Notes: generated by a model not told the origin, from the letters alone. Positions 24,167 through 33,874 are shown, counted from the stretch's first letter. The stretch: 64,000 nt of DNA from Oscillospiraceae bacterium (GCA_015068245.1 SVKU01000008.1:1-64000), one strand, 5' to 3'. Numbers and translations: made by a program.

Positions 24167-24871
24167 CTAAACAAACTTCCTTAAGCTTTCCAGTGCTTTG
24201 CGTTCTATGCGGGACACCTGTACCTGACTGACTCCCAGAATTTTAGCCGTTTTATCCTGCGTAAATCCTCTGAAATACCGCAGTTTTATCACTTGCTGTT
24301 CCCTGTCAGCCAACTGGTTTATCGCTTCGTTCAACGCGATAGTCTCCACCAGGGTTTCTTCAATACCGCCGGAAGTGAGAACACTTTCCAGCGTAAATCC
24401 ATCGTCACCGTTTTCCTGATTGATAGATTCATAAGCAGACGTGGCTGTTTCGCACATGGCAATATCCTCCACCGTAAAACCTGTCTCCTGCGCCAATTCC
24501 GTAACAGTCGGTTCACGTCCGTTTTGGTGGCTAAGCCTGTCTCTGGCAAGACGTATGGTCATAGCCCGTTCCTTGATTCCCCTGCTTACCTTTATCATGC
24601 CGTCATCCCGCAGGAATCGGCGAATTTCTCCCGCAATTTTCGGCACCGCATATGTTGAAAACTGTGTGCCGAACTCAGGGTCGTACCCCTCAACAGCCTT
24701 GATAAATCCGATACAGCCCAGCTGATACAGATCGTCTGCCTCCACACCACGGCCAAAGTACCGCTTAGCGATCGACCAGATAAGCCCGGAGTTTTCAACT
24801 ATCATTCTCTCCGAGGCTTCCTTGTCTCCGCTTTTGGCCAGCTGCAGAAGCTCCCTTTGAGCCGTACTCAT
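24167..24871 (-). CDS. sigF: Sporulation sigma factor F
   Basis: 234 residues, last gene of the spoIIA operon. It has the sigma-70 layout without region 1: region 2 (SGLIWSIAKRYFGRGVEADDLYQLGCIGFIKAVEGYDP), the region 3 block GMIKVSRGIKERA, and region 4 (LADREQQVIKLRYFRGFTQDKTAKILGVSQVQVSRIERKAL). This directs early forespore transcription after release from SpoIIAB. Location directly behind spoIIAB, with a 4-base ATGA overlap, distinguishes it from the similar SigG. Length and motifs are normal, so the locus looks functional. Confidence 0.95.
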   Translation of the reverse strand: MSTAQRELLQLAKSGDKEASERMIVENSGLIWSIAKRYFGRGVEADDLYQLGCIGFIKAVEGYDPEFGTQFSTYAVPKIAGEIRRFLRDDGMIKVSRGIKERAMTIRLARDRLSHQNGREPTVTELAQETGFTVEDIAMCETATSAYESINQENGDDGFTLESVLTSGGIEETLVETIALNEAINQLADREQQVIKLRYFRGFTQDKTAKILGVSQVQVSRIERKALESLRKFV

Positions 24872-25305
24872 CTGCGTGACGCCCTTTTGGATATCCGCCG
24901 CTTCATGGTGACGGTGGTGCCCTTGTCCGGAGCACTTTTTACGGACAGGCTGGTCATAAAGCTTTCCATAATTGTAAATCCCATGCCTGCCCTGTCGCTT
25001 CCGCCGGTGGTGTACATGGGACGCATTGCCGCTTCCACGTCCTCCATACCGCGACCCCAGTCACGGACAGAAATTTCTATGGCACCCTTGTCCAGTTTGG
25101 CCTTGATAAGAATTTTTCCGATGCTGTCGGGATAGGCGTGAACAATGCAGTTTGTAACCGCCTCACTGACAGCCGTTTTGATATCTCCAAGCTCGTCCAG
25201 CGTGGGGTCAAGCTGGGCGGCAAAGCACGCCACCGCTCCACGGGCAAAGGACTCGTTGACAGACAGGCTGTCAAACTCCAGTTTCATTACATTAGTTTCT
25301 TGCAT
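24868..25305 (-). CDS. spoIIAB: Anti-sigma F factor and serine kinase SpoIIAB
   Basis: 145 residues from the ATG at 25305 (GGAGG eight bases upstream). GHKL ATPase boxes are present: N box DIKTAVSEAVTNCIVHAY, G1 box RDWGRGMED and G2 box DRAGMGFTIMESFM. It binds and inhibits sigma F and phosphorylates SpoIIAA to inactivate it. It lies 15 bases after spoIIAA and overlaps sigF, so the three are made together in the usual stoichiometric operon. Confidence 0.95.
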   Translation of the reverse strand: MQETNVMKLEFDSLSVNESFARGAVACFAAQLDPTLDELGDIKTAVSEAVTNCIVHAYPDSIGKILIKAKLDKGAIEISVRDWGRGMEDVEAAMRPMYTTGGSDRAGMGFTIMESFMTSLSVKSAPDKGTTVTMKRRISKRASRR

Positions 25306-25320
25306 TATGTAAACCTCCAA

Positions 25321-25626
25321 TTATACCATCTCGACCATTCTGCCTATCCCCGCAGCATCAAGCACCTTCTTTGGCTGGCCTGATACGTTTTGAAGTGACA
25401 GACTTCCGTCCAGAAGCTCCATATGGCGTTTTGCGTTTATGACCACGGCGATTCCGGAACTGTCCATAAACGCAACATCGGAAAAGTCAAGAACACAATG
25501 TTTGGGCAGAAAAGTGTCAATTTTATCTGCCACACCGTTTATAAGCGTTTTTGCAACATGGTGGTCTATTTCACCAGTGAGGGCAACAGTCAGCTGCCGC
25601 CCCTGTAAATAGCTTGTCATTTTCAT
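25321..25626 (-). CDS. spoIIAA: Anti-anti-sigma factor SpoIIAA
   Basis: 101 residues from the ATG at 25626. STAS fold with the phosphorylation site FMDSSGIAVV; S56 corresponds to Ser58 of the Bacillus protein. In its dephosphorylated form it takes SpoIIAB off sigma F. The phosphatase SpoIIE is not in this window. The start is preceded by a G-rich GGGGG site about seven bases upstream. A terminator-like hairpin lies only 26 bases upstream of the start codon, which is unusual for a first gene. Confidence 0.93.
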   Translation of the reverse strand: MKMTSYLQGRQLTVALTGEIDHHVAKTLINGVADKIDTFLPKHCVLDFSDVAFMDSSGIAVVINAKRHMELLDGSLSLQNVSGQPKKVLDAAGIGRMVEMV

Positions 25627-25651
25627 TGGTATTCCCCCAAAAACAAAAAAT

Positions 25652-25682
25652 GGGTCGCCGTAAGATGATCTTACGACGACCC
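25652..25682 (-). promoter_or_regulatory. Terminator-like hairpin in the spoIIAA leader
   Basis: On the minus strand a 15-bp stem with one mismatch (25668-25682 with 25652-25666) and a 1-nt loop is followed by ATTTTTTGTTTTT, the form of an intrinsic terminator. It ends about 13 bases before the ribosome site of spoIIAA. A TATAAT box sits just upstream (about 25684-25689), suggesting that transcription starts before the hairpin. Confidence 0.6.
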
Positions 25683-25744
25683 TATTATAAATCGTGGTGT
25701 ACTGCGTAATTTGCCGAATCAAGCATGCGGCATATCAAAATTGA

Positions 25745-26415
25745 CCGCAGGTGCGATATGTTGCGTCAGAGGTGCCATTCCGAGGAGCGAAGCGACGTGA
25801 GAATCCGTCTCCCGCTGTCATTCTGAGGGAAGTCGGTCAGCTTGCTGACCGGAACGACCGAAGAATCTTTAAGATCCTTCGTCGCTATGCTCCTCAGGAT
25901 GACAGGGTCAACAAAGTTGACCCCTCGAAAATCGCAAGCGATTTTCATCGTTCTCTACGATATGTAGCGTCACGTTGTGCGTAATCGGCGGGCGACCAAA
26001 GGTCGCCCCTACGGCAGGATGTGTTGCGTTGTGCGTTGTAGGGGCGGTCTTTGACCGCCCGCGGGCGACCAAAGGTCGCCCCTACGGCGCAATACATTAC
26101 ATTGTACATTGTAGGGGCTGGCGTCCTCGACAGCCCAAAGCGGAACGACGAGGACGTCGTTCCCTACAGTGTTACAGGGTTGTCGGTGCGTAACAGACGT
26201 GTCACCCGGGTCAGCCAAGCTGACCCACAGCCGTGACCCTACGAAGTGTTACGTCACGTTGTGCATAATCGGCGGGCGACCAAAGGTCGCCCCTACGGCG
26301 GGATGTGTTGCGTTGTGCGTTGTAGGAGCGGTCTTTGACCGCCCGCGGGCGACCAAAGGTCTCCCCTACGGCGGGAATACGTTACTTCATGGGTGATTGG
26401 TGGGTGGAAAATATC
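25745..26415. repeat. Palindrome array between folC and spoIIA
   Basis: The first part (about 25765-25945) is a different element with GTCATTCTGAGG, GGTCAGCTTGCTGACC, AGAATCTTTAAGATCCTTC and CTCAGGATGAC, an imperfect long inverted repeat. The second part is the usual mosaic: GGGCGACCAAAGGTCGCCC (four copies), GGGCGGTCTTTGACCGCCC (26041-26059), a GGAACGACGAGGACGTCGTTCC block and a GGTCAGCCAAGCTGACC palindrome. No gene is seen. Confidence 0.85.
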
Positions 26416-26422
26416 TGCCCTG

Positions 26423-27703
26423 CTAAATCAGTTTTTTAATTATCCCTCTCGCCTGCCCAGCCATGATAACGGATCCGCAAACAAGGAGCAAACCATCGTC
26501 TGGCACTGCATCAAAACCGGTTTTTATGGCATTTTCAAGGTCTTTGCCTGCAATACAGCTGCAATATCGTGATGCGTACTGTACCAAGTTCTCCGGATTC
26601 AGAGAACGCTCCATCTCTGATGAGGAGGCAATTATGGTTTTGCATTTTGGAGCAAGGATATCAATGCAGGTTTTCCAGTCCTTATCCGCCATCATGCCCA
26701 TAACGGCCACGATTTCCTTGCCGGGAAACAGGGTGTCCAATGCATCGGCAAGTGCAGCGGCTCCGTCGGGATTGTGGGCAGCGTCCAGCAGCACAATGGG
26801 AGCTTTGTTCATAAGCTCCATCCGTCCCGGCCACACCGCAGACGCAAAGCCTTGAACCATGGCTTCATCGGATATTTCAAATCCCCGCCGGCTCAATGCT
26901 TTCAAAGCGGCATAAGCCGTAAGCCCGTTGGCAAGCTGATGATGTCCCAACAGCGGGCAGCATATGGTCAGACCCTTGTGGGTAAAAGCAAAGCCATCTG
27001 CGGAAACGGTGCAGTTATCCGGTTCATCAAGGCTCACAACATCGTAACCCGCTCCCGCTGCAATGCAGGCAGACACCAGCACTTCCTTAACTTCCTCATC
27101 GTTGGGAGAAACAACAACGGCACTTCCCCCCTTGATGATGCCGGCTTTCTCGCCTGCAATGGTTACAAGGTCACTGCCCAGAATTGCCGTGTGGTCTTTG
27201 GCAATATGGGTGATCACGGCAGCTTCGGGAGCCTCTATGATGTTGGTTGGGTCAAATCTTCCTCCCAGTCCTGTTTCCAGCACCACAATATCGCAGCCTT
27301 GGGCAGCGAAGTATTCAAAAGCTGCGGCTGTGACCAGTTCAAACTCGTTGACCGGGTCAAGACCCTCCTCATTTCTGGCATCTTCCGCTGCCTTTACCTT
27401 TTCGGTAACGGCGCAGAGGTCGGCCTGGGATATCATCTGTCCGTTTATCTGAATACGCTCTCTGAAATCCTCAAGGTACGGCGAGGTAAACATGCCCGCC
27501 CTGTATCCCGCAGCACGCAGAACAGACGCAGTCATGGCTGCCACGCTGCCTTTTCCGTTGGTGCCGGCAATATGGACATATTTCAGGCTGTTCTGCGGGT
27601 TTCCAAGCCTTGACATCAAATCTCTTATCCTTGCCAGCGTGGGCGCCGCCGCAATACTGCGGGGGCGCCCATGGATATAGTTCAGTGTTTGATTATAATT
27701 CAT
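26423..27703 (-). CDS. folC: Folylpolyglutamate synthase/dihydrofolate synthase
   Basis: 426 residues. Mur-ligase-type fold with P-loop VHIAGTNGKGSVAAM (43-57), the substrate motif TSPYLEDFRERI, the glutamate-binding LLDAAHNPDGAAAL and the usual length. It adds glutamates to tetrahydrofolate and, in many Firmicutes, also makes dihydrofolate. Its start codon shares one base with the valS stop (TAATG), so it is translationally coupled and expressed from the T-box-controlled valS transcript. The valS-folC order is common in Firmicutes. Confidence 0.93.
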   Translation of the reverse strand: MNYNQTLNYIHGRPRSIAAAPTLARIRDLMSRLGNPQNSLKYVHIAGTNGKGSVAAMTASVLRAAGYRAGMFTSPYLEDFRERIQINGQMISQADLCAVTEKVKAAEDARNEEGLDPVNEFELVTAAAFEYFAAQGCDIVVLETGLGGRFDPTNIIEAPEAAVITHIAKDHTAILGSDLVTIAGEKAGIIKGGSAVVVSPNDEEVKEVLVSACIAAGAGYDVVSLDEPDNCTVSADGFAFTHKGLTICCPLLGHHQLANGLTAYAALKALSRRGFEISDEAMVQGFASAVWPGRMELMNKAPIVLLDAAHNPDGAAALADALDTLFPGKEIVAVMGMMADKDWKTCIDILAPKCKTIIASSSEMERSLNPENLVQYASRYCSCIAGKDLENAIKTGFDAVPDDGLLLVCGSVIMAGQARGIIKKLI

Positions 27704-30324
27704 TATTTTTTAAGTCTTGCTTCGCTGTCTTCAAGGTTTTTCAGCAGGCTCTTGAGCTTTTCTGCCTTTTCACGCTCTGCAGCCACAACAGCTTCGGGAG
27801 CTTTGCTGACAAAGCCCTGATTGTTCAGCTTGCCTTCAATGCGGTCAAGCTCTTTCTGAGCTTTTTCCTTTTCCTTGGCTATGCGTGCCAGTTCCTTTTC
27901 GAAGTCGATAAGCTCTGCCATGGGCATATACATTCTTGCCTTATCGGTGATGGCGCAAGCCATGTCCTCAGCACCTTCGGGAGCCTTGTCTGCAACAGCA
28001 ACACCTGAAGCATATGCCAGTCGGAGCATAAAGGGACGGCCTGCCTCAAAGATATCGGCTCTGTCGGTTTCGACGAACATCTCTGCCTTTCTGGAGGGAG
28101 GTACGTTCATCTCTGCACGGAGGCTGCGGACAGACTTGATGGCGTCCATAAGGATCTCGAAGTCGGCTTCGTCGGCAGGGAAGTTCAGCTGCTCGGTAAA
28201 CTCGGGGTACTTCTGCAGCATAAGATATTCGCCGTCGTGAGGCAGTGCCTGATAAATCTCCTCGGTGATGTAGGGCATGAAGGGATGCAGCAGCTTGAGG
28301 ATCTCGGTCAGGACATACAGCAGAACCTTCTGGGCACTGATCTTTGCTGCTTCGTCATCGCCGTTGAGACGCTGCTTGGTAAGCTCGATGTACCAGTCGC
28401 AATAGCTGTCCCAGATGAAGTCATAGATCTTGTCTGCCGCGACGCCAAGTTCGTAGCTTTCAAGATTGTCGATAACTTCTTTGGCAAGGGTGTTCAGCTT
28501 GGAAAGTATCCATTTGTCTTCCAGTTCAAGCTTTTCGGGCAGCTCATTTTTGTCGATGGTAAGGTTCATCATAACAAAACGGCTTGCGTTCCAGAGCTTG
28601 TTGGCAAAGTTTCGCATGGCCTCGCAGCGTTCAATGAAGAAACGCATATCGTTGCCGGGGCTGTTGCCGGTAATGAGGTTGAAGCGCAGAGCGTCGGCGC
28701 CGAACTTCTCGATCATTTCAACGGGGTCGATACCGTTGCCAAGGCTCTTGGACATCTTACGTCCCTGAGCATCACGGACAAGGCCGTGGATAACAACGGT
28801 GTGGAAAGGAATCTGCTTCATCTGTTCCATGCCGGAGAAAATCATTCTGGCAACCCAGAAGAAGATTATATCGTAACCGGTAACAAGAACATCGGTAGGA
28901 TAGAAATATTCCAGATCCTCGGTCTTTTCCGGCCAGCCAAGGGTGCTGAAAGGCCACAGTGCAGAGGAGAACCAGGTGTCCAGAACGTCTTCGTCACGTT
29001 TGATGTTGGCACTGCCGCACTTTTCACAGGTGCAGGCATCTTCAAGGGAAACGGTGGTGTGACCACAGTCGGCGCAGTACCATGCAGGTATCTGGTGACC
29101 CCACCACAGCTGACGGGAAATACACCAGTCACGGACATTGTTCATCCAGTTCAGATAAGTCTTGGAGAAACGGTCGGGAACGAACTTGATCTCGCCCTCT
29201 TCAACGACACGGATGGCTTCCTTTGCCAGAGGCTGCATCTTAACGAACCACTGGTCGGACGCAATGGGCTCAACGTCGGTACCGCAGCGATAGCAGGTGC
29301 CGACATTGTGAGCGTAATCCTCAACATCAACCAGATAGCCTTCGGCTTCCAGATCGGCAACGATGGCCTTGCGGCACTCGTAACGGTCCATGCCGTTGTA
29401 CTTGCCGCCGTTGATGACCTTTGCGTCTTCGTCAAGCACGAGGATATGCTCAAGGTCGTGACGCTGGGCAACCTCAAAGTCGTTGGGGTCGTGGCAGGGA
29501 GTCATCTTGACGCAGCCGGTACCGAAGTCAAGTTCAACGTAATCGTCGGCCACGATGGGCAGTTCACGGCCTACCAGAGGCAGGATACAGGTCTTGCCAA
29601 CCAGATGAGTGTAGCGTTCGTCGGCAGGGTTGACGGCAACGCCGGTGTCGCCCAGCATGGTTTCGGGACGGGTGGTTGCAACAACGATATATTCGTCGCT
29701 GTCCTTGATGGGATAGCGGATCTTCCAGATGTGACCGGGCTTGTCCTGATATTCGACCTCTGCGTCAGACAGAGCGGTGGTGCATTGGGGACACCAGTTG
29801 ATGATGCGCTTGCCCTTGTAGATAAGACCTTTCTTATACAGGTCAACAAAGGTTGTACGGACAGCCTTTGCACAGACATCGTCCATGGTGAAGCGCTGAC
29901 GCTCCCAGTCGCAGGAGGAACCGAGGGTTTTCAGCTGCTCAACAATACGGTCGCCGTATTTGTTCTTCCATTCCCAGACACGTTCCAGGAACTTTTCACG
30001 GCCAAGGTCAAATCTTGTCAGACCTTCTCCCCGAAGGACTTCTTCAACCTTGATCTGAGTTGCGATGCCTGCATGGTCGTAGCCGGGCAGCCACAGGGCT
30101 GCAAAGCCTGCCATTCGCTTATAGCGGATAAGAACGTCCTGAATGGTGTTGTCGAAAGCGTGGCCCATGTGGAGCTGGCCGGTGACATTGGGAGGCGGAA
30201 TAACGATGGTAAAAGGTTTTTTCTCGGGATCACGCTCTGCGTGGAAGCAGTTGCCGTCCAGCCACATCTTATAGATGCGGTTTTCAACCGACTGGGGTTC
30301 ATAAGTTTTCGGTAATTCTTTCAT
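27703..30324 (-). CDS. valS: Valyl-tRNA synthetase
   Basis: 873 residues, normal length. Class I motifs: [14 protein letters not shown] (HIGH type) near the N-terminus and [10 protein letters not shown] (KMSKS). A zinc-ribbon-like CxxC pair (CADC, CEKC), the ValS-type editing domain and a C-terminal coiled coil ([22 protein letters not shown]) are present. It charges tRNA-Val and edits threonine. AAGGAG lies ten bases before the ATG. The gene is preceded by a T-box leader and a strong promoter, so it responds to uncharged tRNA. Confidence 0.97.
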   Translation of the reverse strand: MKELPKTYEPQSVENRIYKMWLDGNCFHAERDPEKKPFTIVIPPPNVTGQLHMGHAFDNTIQDVLIRYKRMAGFAALWLPGYDHAGIATQIKVEEVLRGEGLTRFDLGREKFLERVWEWKNKYGDRIVEQLKTLGSSCDWERQRFTMDDVCAKAVRTTFVDLYKKGLIYKGKRIINWCPQCTTALSDAEVEYQDKPGHIWKIRYPIKDSDEYIVVATTRPETMLGDTGVAVNPADERYTHLVGKTCILPLVGRELPIVADDYVELDFGTGCVKMTPCHDPNDFEVAQRHDLEHILVLDEDAKVINGGKYNGMDRYECRKAIVADLEAEGYLVDVEDYAHNVGTCYRCGTDVEPIASDQWFVKMQPLAKEAIRVVEEGEIKFVPDRFSKTYLNWMNNVRDWCISRQLWWGHQIPAWYCADCGHTTVSLEDACTCEKCGSANIKRDEDVLDTWFSSALWPFSTLGWPEKTEDLEYFYPTDVLVTGYDIIFFWVARMIFSGMEQMKQIPFHTVVIHGLVRDAQGRKMSKSLGNGIDPVEMIEKFGADALRFNLITGNSPGNDMRFFIERCEAMRNFANKLWNASRFVMMNLTIDKNELPEKLELEDKWILSKLNTLAKEVIDNLESYELGVAADKIYDFIWDSYCDWYIELTKQRLNGDDEAAKISAQKVLLYVLTEILKLLHPFMPYITEEIYQALPHDGEYLMLQKYPEFTEQLNFPADEADFEILMDAIKSVRSLRAEMNVPPSRKAEMFVETDRADIFEAGRPFMLRLAYASGVAVADKAPEGAEDMACAITDKARMYMPMAELIDFEKELARIAKEKEKAQKELDRIEGKLNNQGFVSKAPEAVVAAEREKAEKLKSLLKNLEDSEARLKK

Positions 30325-30352
30325 AAGGCAAATTCTCCTTTTCGGGGCAAAT

Positions 30353-30588
30353 AAAAAACCGCCCCAAGATAGTTATCTTAGGGCGGACAATATCCGCGGT
30401 ACCACCTAAGTTCGCACGAAAATCATGCGCTCTCATTGACCCTTAACGCGGGGAACGCCGAAGCTTACTTGGGTTCAGCTTCAGAACTCAGGGGCGACTT
30501 TCAACACCTGATGCGAACTCACACCAACCGTCCGCTCTCTGATGGGCGGTGCCTACTCCTCCCCGTCATCGCTTTGCATATTGATAAT
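30353..30588 (-). promoter_or_regulatory. T-box riboswitch (leader of valS-folC)
   Basis: On the minus strand the leader carries the canonical T-box sequence AGGTGGTACCGCGG (30394-30407) and ends in an intrinsic terminator: stem 30374-30386 with 30359-30371 (one mismatch) followed by six T. T-box RNAs bind uncharged tRNA and open the antiterminator. A GTC triplet at 30496-30498 is a possible valine specifier, but the stem I fold was not computed. Confidence 0.92.
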
Positions 30589-30593
30589 GTACT

Positions 30594-30622
30594 ATTATAT
30601 TCCCGCCCTTATTGCTTGTCAA
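30594..30622 (-). promoter_or_regulatory. Sigma-A promoter of the T-box/valS transcript
   Basis: On the minus strand TTGACA (30617-30622), 17-bp spacer, TATAAT (30594-30599): a perfect consensus. Confidence 0.85.
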
Positions 30623-30643
30623 GTGCGAAAATGGCTGCTCTTA

Positions 30644-30672
30644 TTGAATTATTCTTCGGTCTGTGGTATGAT
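30644..30672 (+). promoter_or_regulatory. Promoter of tmk
   Basis: TTGAAT (30644-30649), 17-bp spacer, TATGAT (30667-30672), 31 bases before the start codon and back to back with the valS promoter. Confidence 0.65.
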
Positions 30673-30703
30673 AACTGTCGAAAACAAGCTAAAGAGGTTT
30701 ATC

Positions 30704-31333
30704 ATGGCTGAACGAGGAAAATTCATCGTATTCGAAGGGCTGGACGGCTGCGGAAAAAGTACCCAGCTGAATCTGCTGTGCGAAAACATTCAAGCTGCAG
30801 GCGAAAAAGTTGTCTGCCATACCACATTTGAACCTACCGACGGTCCCATCGGCCGCCTTATAAGAAGCGCACTTCGCAAAGAGGTTTCTTTCAGTCAGGA
30901 GACCATGGCCATGCTCTATGCGGCCGACCGCCGGGAACACGTGGAAAAAGAGATACTCCCTCTGCTTGAGCAGGGCATAAACGTACTGTGCGACAGATAC
31001 TATTTTTCCAACTTCGCATATCAGTCAGATGCCGTAAGCCTGGAGCGGCTGATGATGTTCAACGGCTATGCAATGGAGAATCTCAAGCCCGACATTACCG
31101 TTTTTATGGACGCATCACCGGAAGCCTGCGTAAGCAAAATTGCCGAAAGCCGTGAGTCTGCCGACCTTTACGAAACACTGGAAAAGCTCACTCAGGTCAA
31201 GGAAGCGTATCTGAAAGTCTTTGAACTGCTTTCCGAAACCCACAGAGTGATCACCATAGAACCTATGGAAACAAAGCATATGACGGCCGACAAGCTGTGG
31301 CAGCTGCTGGCAGACGAGTTTATCGGTGGGTGA
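30704..31333 (+). CDS. tmk: Thymidylate kinase
   Basis: 209 residues from the ATG at 30704 (AGAGG upstream); the frame is open earlier but crosses the T-box region. P-loop GLDGCGKST (12-20), the DRYYFSNFAYQ motif and the family length are clear. It converts dTMP to dTDP. The next gene, a rhodanese, starts ten bases after its stop, so they form a short operon. The more usual downstream neighbour holB is absent. Confidence 0.95.
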   Translation: MAERGKFIVFEGLDGCGKSTQLNLLCENIQAAGEKVVCHTTFEPTDGPIGRLIRSALRKEVSFSQETMAMLYAADRREHVEKEILPLLEQGINVLCDRYYFSNFAYQSDAVSLERLMMFNGYAMENLKPDITVFMDASPEACVSKIAESRESADLYETLEKLTQVKEAYLKVFELLSETHRVITIEPMETKHMTADKLWQLLADEFIGG

Positions 31334-31342
31334 TTCGCAAAG

Positions 31343-31618
31343 ATGAAAGAAAATCGGATCATTCTTGACGTGCGTACCCCAAAGGAGTATGCAAAATTGC
31401 ACATACCCGGTGCCATGAATATACCATACGATACCATCGATGCTGATATTGTCTCCGTTTTGCCGGACAAAAGCGCAGGCATAGCAGTGTACTGCAAAAG
31501 CGGCTTACGAAGCAAAGACGCCGCCGCAAGACTCTCCGCTTTGGGATACACCGATGTAGAAAACCTTGGCAGCATCGACGATTGGCAAGGCTATTTGGAA
31601 AGCATCCCTAATCCCTAG
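31343..31618 (+). CDS. Single-domain rhodanese-like sulfurtransferase
   Basis: 91 residues. Rhodanese signature ILDVRTPKEYAKLHIPGAMNIPY and active-site loop VYCKSGLRS with C51. Such small cytoplasmic proteins carry persulfide sulfur or act in thiol redox chemistry. It starts ten bases after tmk with only a weak ribosome site (GGTGGG), so coupling to tmk translation is likely. No signal peptide. Confidence 0.85.
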   Translation: MKENRIILDVRTPKEYAKLHIPGAMNIPYDTIDADIVSVLPDKSAGIAVYCKSGLRSKDAAARLSALGYTDVENLGSIDDWQGYLESIPNP

Positions 31619-31647
31619 ATCCTTAATCCTAATCCCTAATAAAAAAC

Positions 31648-31684
31648 AACCGGAAACGTTTTCACGTTTCCGGTTATTTTTTAT
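31648..31684. terminator. Bidirectional terminator
   Basis: A perfect 12-bp stem AACCGGAAACGT/ACGTTTCCGGTT with T-runs on both sides lies between convergent genes ending at 31618 (+) and 31681 (-). A short AATCCCTAA-type microrepeat (31607-31640) precedes it. Confidence 0.85.
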
Positions 31685-33318
31685 TCAACAGATATCAGAT
31701 AGTAATATACCGGCTGGCCGCCGCTGATAAGAGCAACTTCCATATCGGTGCAGGCTTCCTGGAAAATCTTCTGAGCTTCCTCTGCCTGCTGCTCTGTAAC
31801 ATCTTCTCCATAGAATACGGTTACATAGCTGCCGCCTATTTCGGCTGCCTTTGCAGCCATGTCGGCAAGCTGGGCATTGATGTCGGGACCTGTTTCAAAC
31901 AGCGCACCGTTTATCATGGACAGGTAGTCGCCCTGATGGATATCCAGACCGTCGAACTCGGAATCGCGTGCCGCATAAGTCACCTGCATGGTAGAAACGC
32001 CTTCGGCGGCTTCGGTCATGGCGGAGAAGTTTGATTCCTCATCGCTGTCGGGATCAAAGGTCAGCATAGCTGTAATGCCCTGGGGAACCGTTTTGGTGGG
32101 CAGAACGATGACCTTTTTTTCCTCGCTGAGAGGAATACACTGCTCTGCAGCCATGATGATGTTCTTGTTGTTGGGCAGTACGAAAACCACCTCTGCGGGA
32201 GTTTTGTTGATCTCCTTCAGAATATCCTCGGTTGAGGGGTTCATTGTCTGACCGCCTTCAATGATGCCGTCGGCACCAAGGTCACGGAACACTTCGGCAA
32301 GTCCGGCACCTGCGCAGACTGCCACAAAACCATACTGCTTTTCGGGCTTTGCAACCTGAGAAACAGCCTTTTCGGCTTCGGACATGACCTTTTCGGAGTG
32401 CTGCAGCTTCATGTTTTCCACCTTGACGGTAACAAAGCTGCCGTAGCTCATGGCGGTTTCAAGAACCTCGCCGGGGTGGTTGGTATGGACATGGACTTTG
32501 ATTATCTCGTCATCGTCTACCAACACAAGGCTGTCGCCCATACCGTCGAGATAAGCTCTCAGCTCCATGGGGTCCTTGTCGTTCTCACGGGAAACGATGA
32601 ATTCGGTGCAATACTGGAAAGTAATGTCCTCAGTCTCGAAATCGGAGAAGTCGGCATGATCCTTAGGTTCTTCCGCTGCCATATCGGGGGTGAATTCGAT
32701 AGCTTCGCCCTTCAATGCTGCCAGCATACCTTCAAGAATATAGACATAACCCATGCCGCCGGCATCAACAACACCTGCTTTTTTGAGAACAGGGTTCTGG
32801 TCGATGGTTTTTGCCAGAGCTTCTTTAGCACTTTCGATGGTGCCTTCCAGAACAAACATTACATCGTCGTTCTGTTCGGCCAGAACAGCCGCATCCACGG
32901 AAGAAACCCGGGAAACGGTAAGGATAGTGCCTTCGGCGGGCTTCATAACAGCCTTGTAGGCAGCTTCAACGCCTTCGCCCAGAGCGGCGGCAAATTCCAC
33001 ACCGGAGCACTCAGGCTTGTCCTTCAGATATTTGCCGAAGCCTCTGAAAAGCAGAGACAGAATAACGCCGGAGTTACCTCTGGCACCACGGAGCAAAGCT
33101 CCGGCGGCAGCGTTGGCTGCCTTGCCCAGATGAGCATCGCCGCTTTTTTTCATTTCTGCAGCGGCAGAAGCTATTGTAAGGCACATATTGGTTCCTGTAT
33201 CTCCGTCGGGTACAGGGAACACGTTAAGTTCGTTGACCTGCTGCTTATGCAGTTCGATGGAAGCGTGGGCGGAGATCATCATCGCCCGAAACGCCGCACC
33301 GTCAATGGTCTTACTCAA
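31681..33318 (-). CDS. fakA: DhaL/DegV-associated fatty acid kinase subunit (FakA/YloV family)
   Basis: 545 residues from a TTG at 33318, chosen because GGAGG lies eight bases upstream and the product then begins MSKTIDGAAF, typical of YloV. The DhaL kinase domain (NVFPVPDGDTGTNM with metal-binding Asp residues, GARGNSGVILS) covers the first 200 residues; a middle domain and a C-terminal DegV-like region follow. With a FakB lipid carrier it phosphorylates exogenous or recycled fatty acids for phospholipid synthesis. No fakB is adjacent. The upstream Asp23-family gene is its usual partner. Confidence 0.9.
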   Translation of the reverse strand: MSKTIDGAAFRAMMISAHASIELHKQQVNELNVFPVPDGDTGTNMCLTIASAAAEMKKSGDAHLGKAANAAAGALLRGARGNSGVILSLLFRGFGKYLKDKPECSGVEFAAALGEGVEAAYKAVMKPAEGTILTVSRVSSVDAAVLAEQNDDVMFVLEGTIESAKEALAKTIDQNPVLKKAGVVDAGGMGYVYILEGMLAALKGEAIEFTPDMAAEEPKDHADFSDFETEDITFQYCTEFIVSRENDKDPMELRAYLDGMGDSLVLVDDDEIIKVHVHTNHPGEVLETAMSYGSFVTVKVENMKLQHSEKVMSEAEKAVSQVAKPEKQYGFVAVCAGAGLAEVFRDLGADGIIEGGQTMNPSTEDILKEINKTPAEVVFVLPNNKNIIMAAEQCIPLSEEKKVIVLPTKTVPQGITAMLTFDPDSDEESNFSAMTEAAEGVSTMQVTYAARDSEFDGLDIHQGDYLSMINGALFETGPDINAQLADMAAKAAEIGGSYVTVFYGEDVTEQQAEEAQKIFQEACTDMEVALISGGQPVYYYLISVE

Positions 33319-33356
33319 AAGATACACCTCCGTGCTGTGCAAACGCACGCATTTTC

Positions 33357-33710
33357 TCAGTCAACCATGATGGAATCGACGTATACGTTGACCGCTTTGA
33401 TTTCCACGCCCGCATATTGGGCTATTTTATACTTTACCTGCTCGATAATGGATCGGCTCAGAGCATTGATGTTCACGCCGTTATCGATGATGATGTGCAG
33501 ATCGATGGATACGGTTCCATCTTCGTTATACTCCACCAGCACGCCTTTGCCCATTGCTTCCTTGCGCAGCATATGAACAAGACCGTCGGTGGCAGAGCGT
33601 GCCGCCATGCCTTTGACACCGAAGCAGTTGGTGGCAGCGGAACCGACCAGAGTGGTGATAACATCACCGCTTATAACGATGGTTCCCCGGTCGTTGGTAA
33701 AACGCACCAT
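33357..33710 (-). CDS. Asp23/Gls24 family protein (YloU-like)
   Basis: 117 residues from the ATG at 33710 (AGGAGG upstream). The Asp23 fold is shown by RGTIVISGDVITTLVGSAATNCFGVKGMA and VNINALSRSIIEQVKYKI...VKAVNVYVDSI-type closing strands. The YloU-YloV pairing is conserved across Firmicutes. The protein is thought to act at the membrane or cell wall stress interface, but its function is not settled. First gene of the operon, with a promoter at 33748-33776. Confidence 0.9.
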   Translation of the reverse strand: MVRFTNDRGTIVISGDVITTLVGSAATNCFGVKGMAARSATDGLVHMLRKEAMGKGVLVEYNEDGTVSIDLHIIIDNGVNINALSRSIIEQVKYKIAQYAGVEIKAVNVYVDSIMVD

Positions 33711-33747
33711 ATCGGATACCTCCTTATTATGAGTATGCGTAATGCAC

Positions 33748-33776
33748 ATTGTATAATATTTTTCGCAAAAGTACAA
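33748..33776 (-). promoter_or_regulatory. Promoter of the Asp23-fakA operon
   Basis: On the minus strand TTGTAC (33771-33776), 17-bp spacer, TACAAT (33748-33753), 38 bases before the start codon. Confidence 0.65.
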
Positions 33777-33874
33777 GTAAAAAAATGTAAATCGTTCTTT
33801 ATATCAGGTCATTTTGTTTGAAACAACAGATATAACTTTCTTTTTCCTTTGGCTTATTACGATTTTTCACAAGA

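Noticed and set aside
28237-30315. 692-codon open frame antisense to valS
   Set aside because: Shadow frame; valS is unmistakable.
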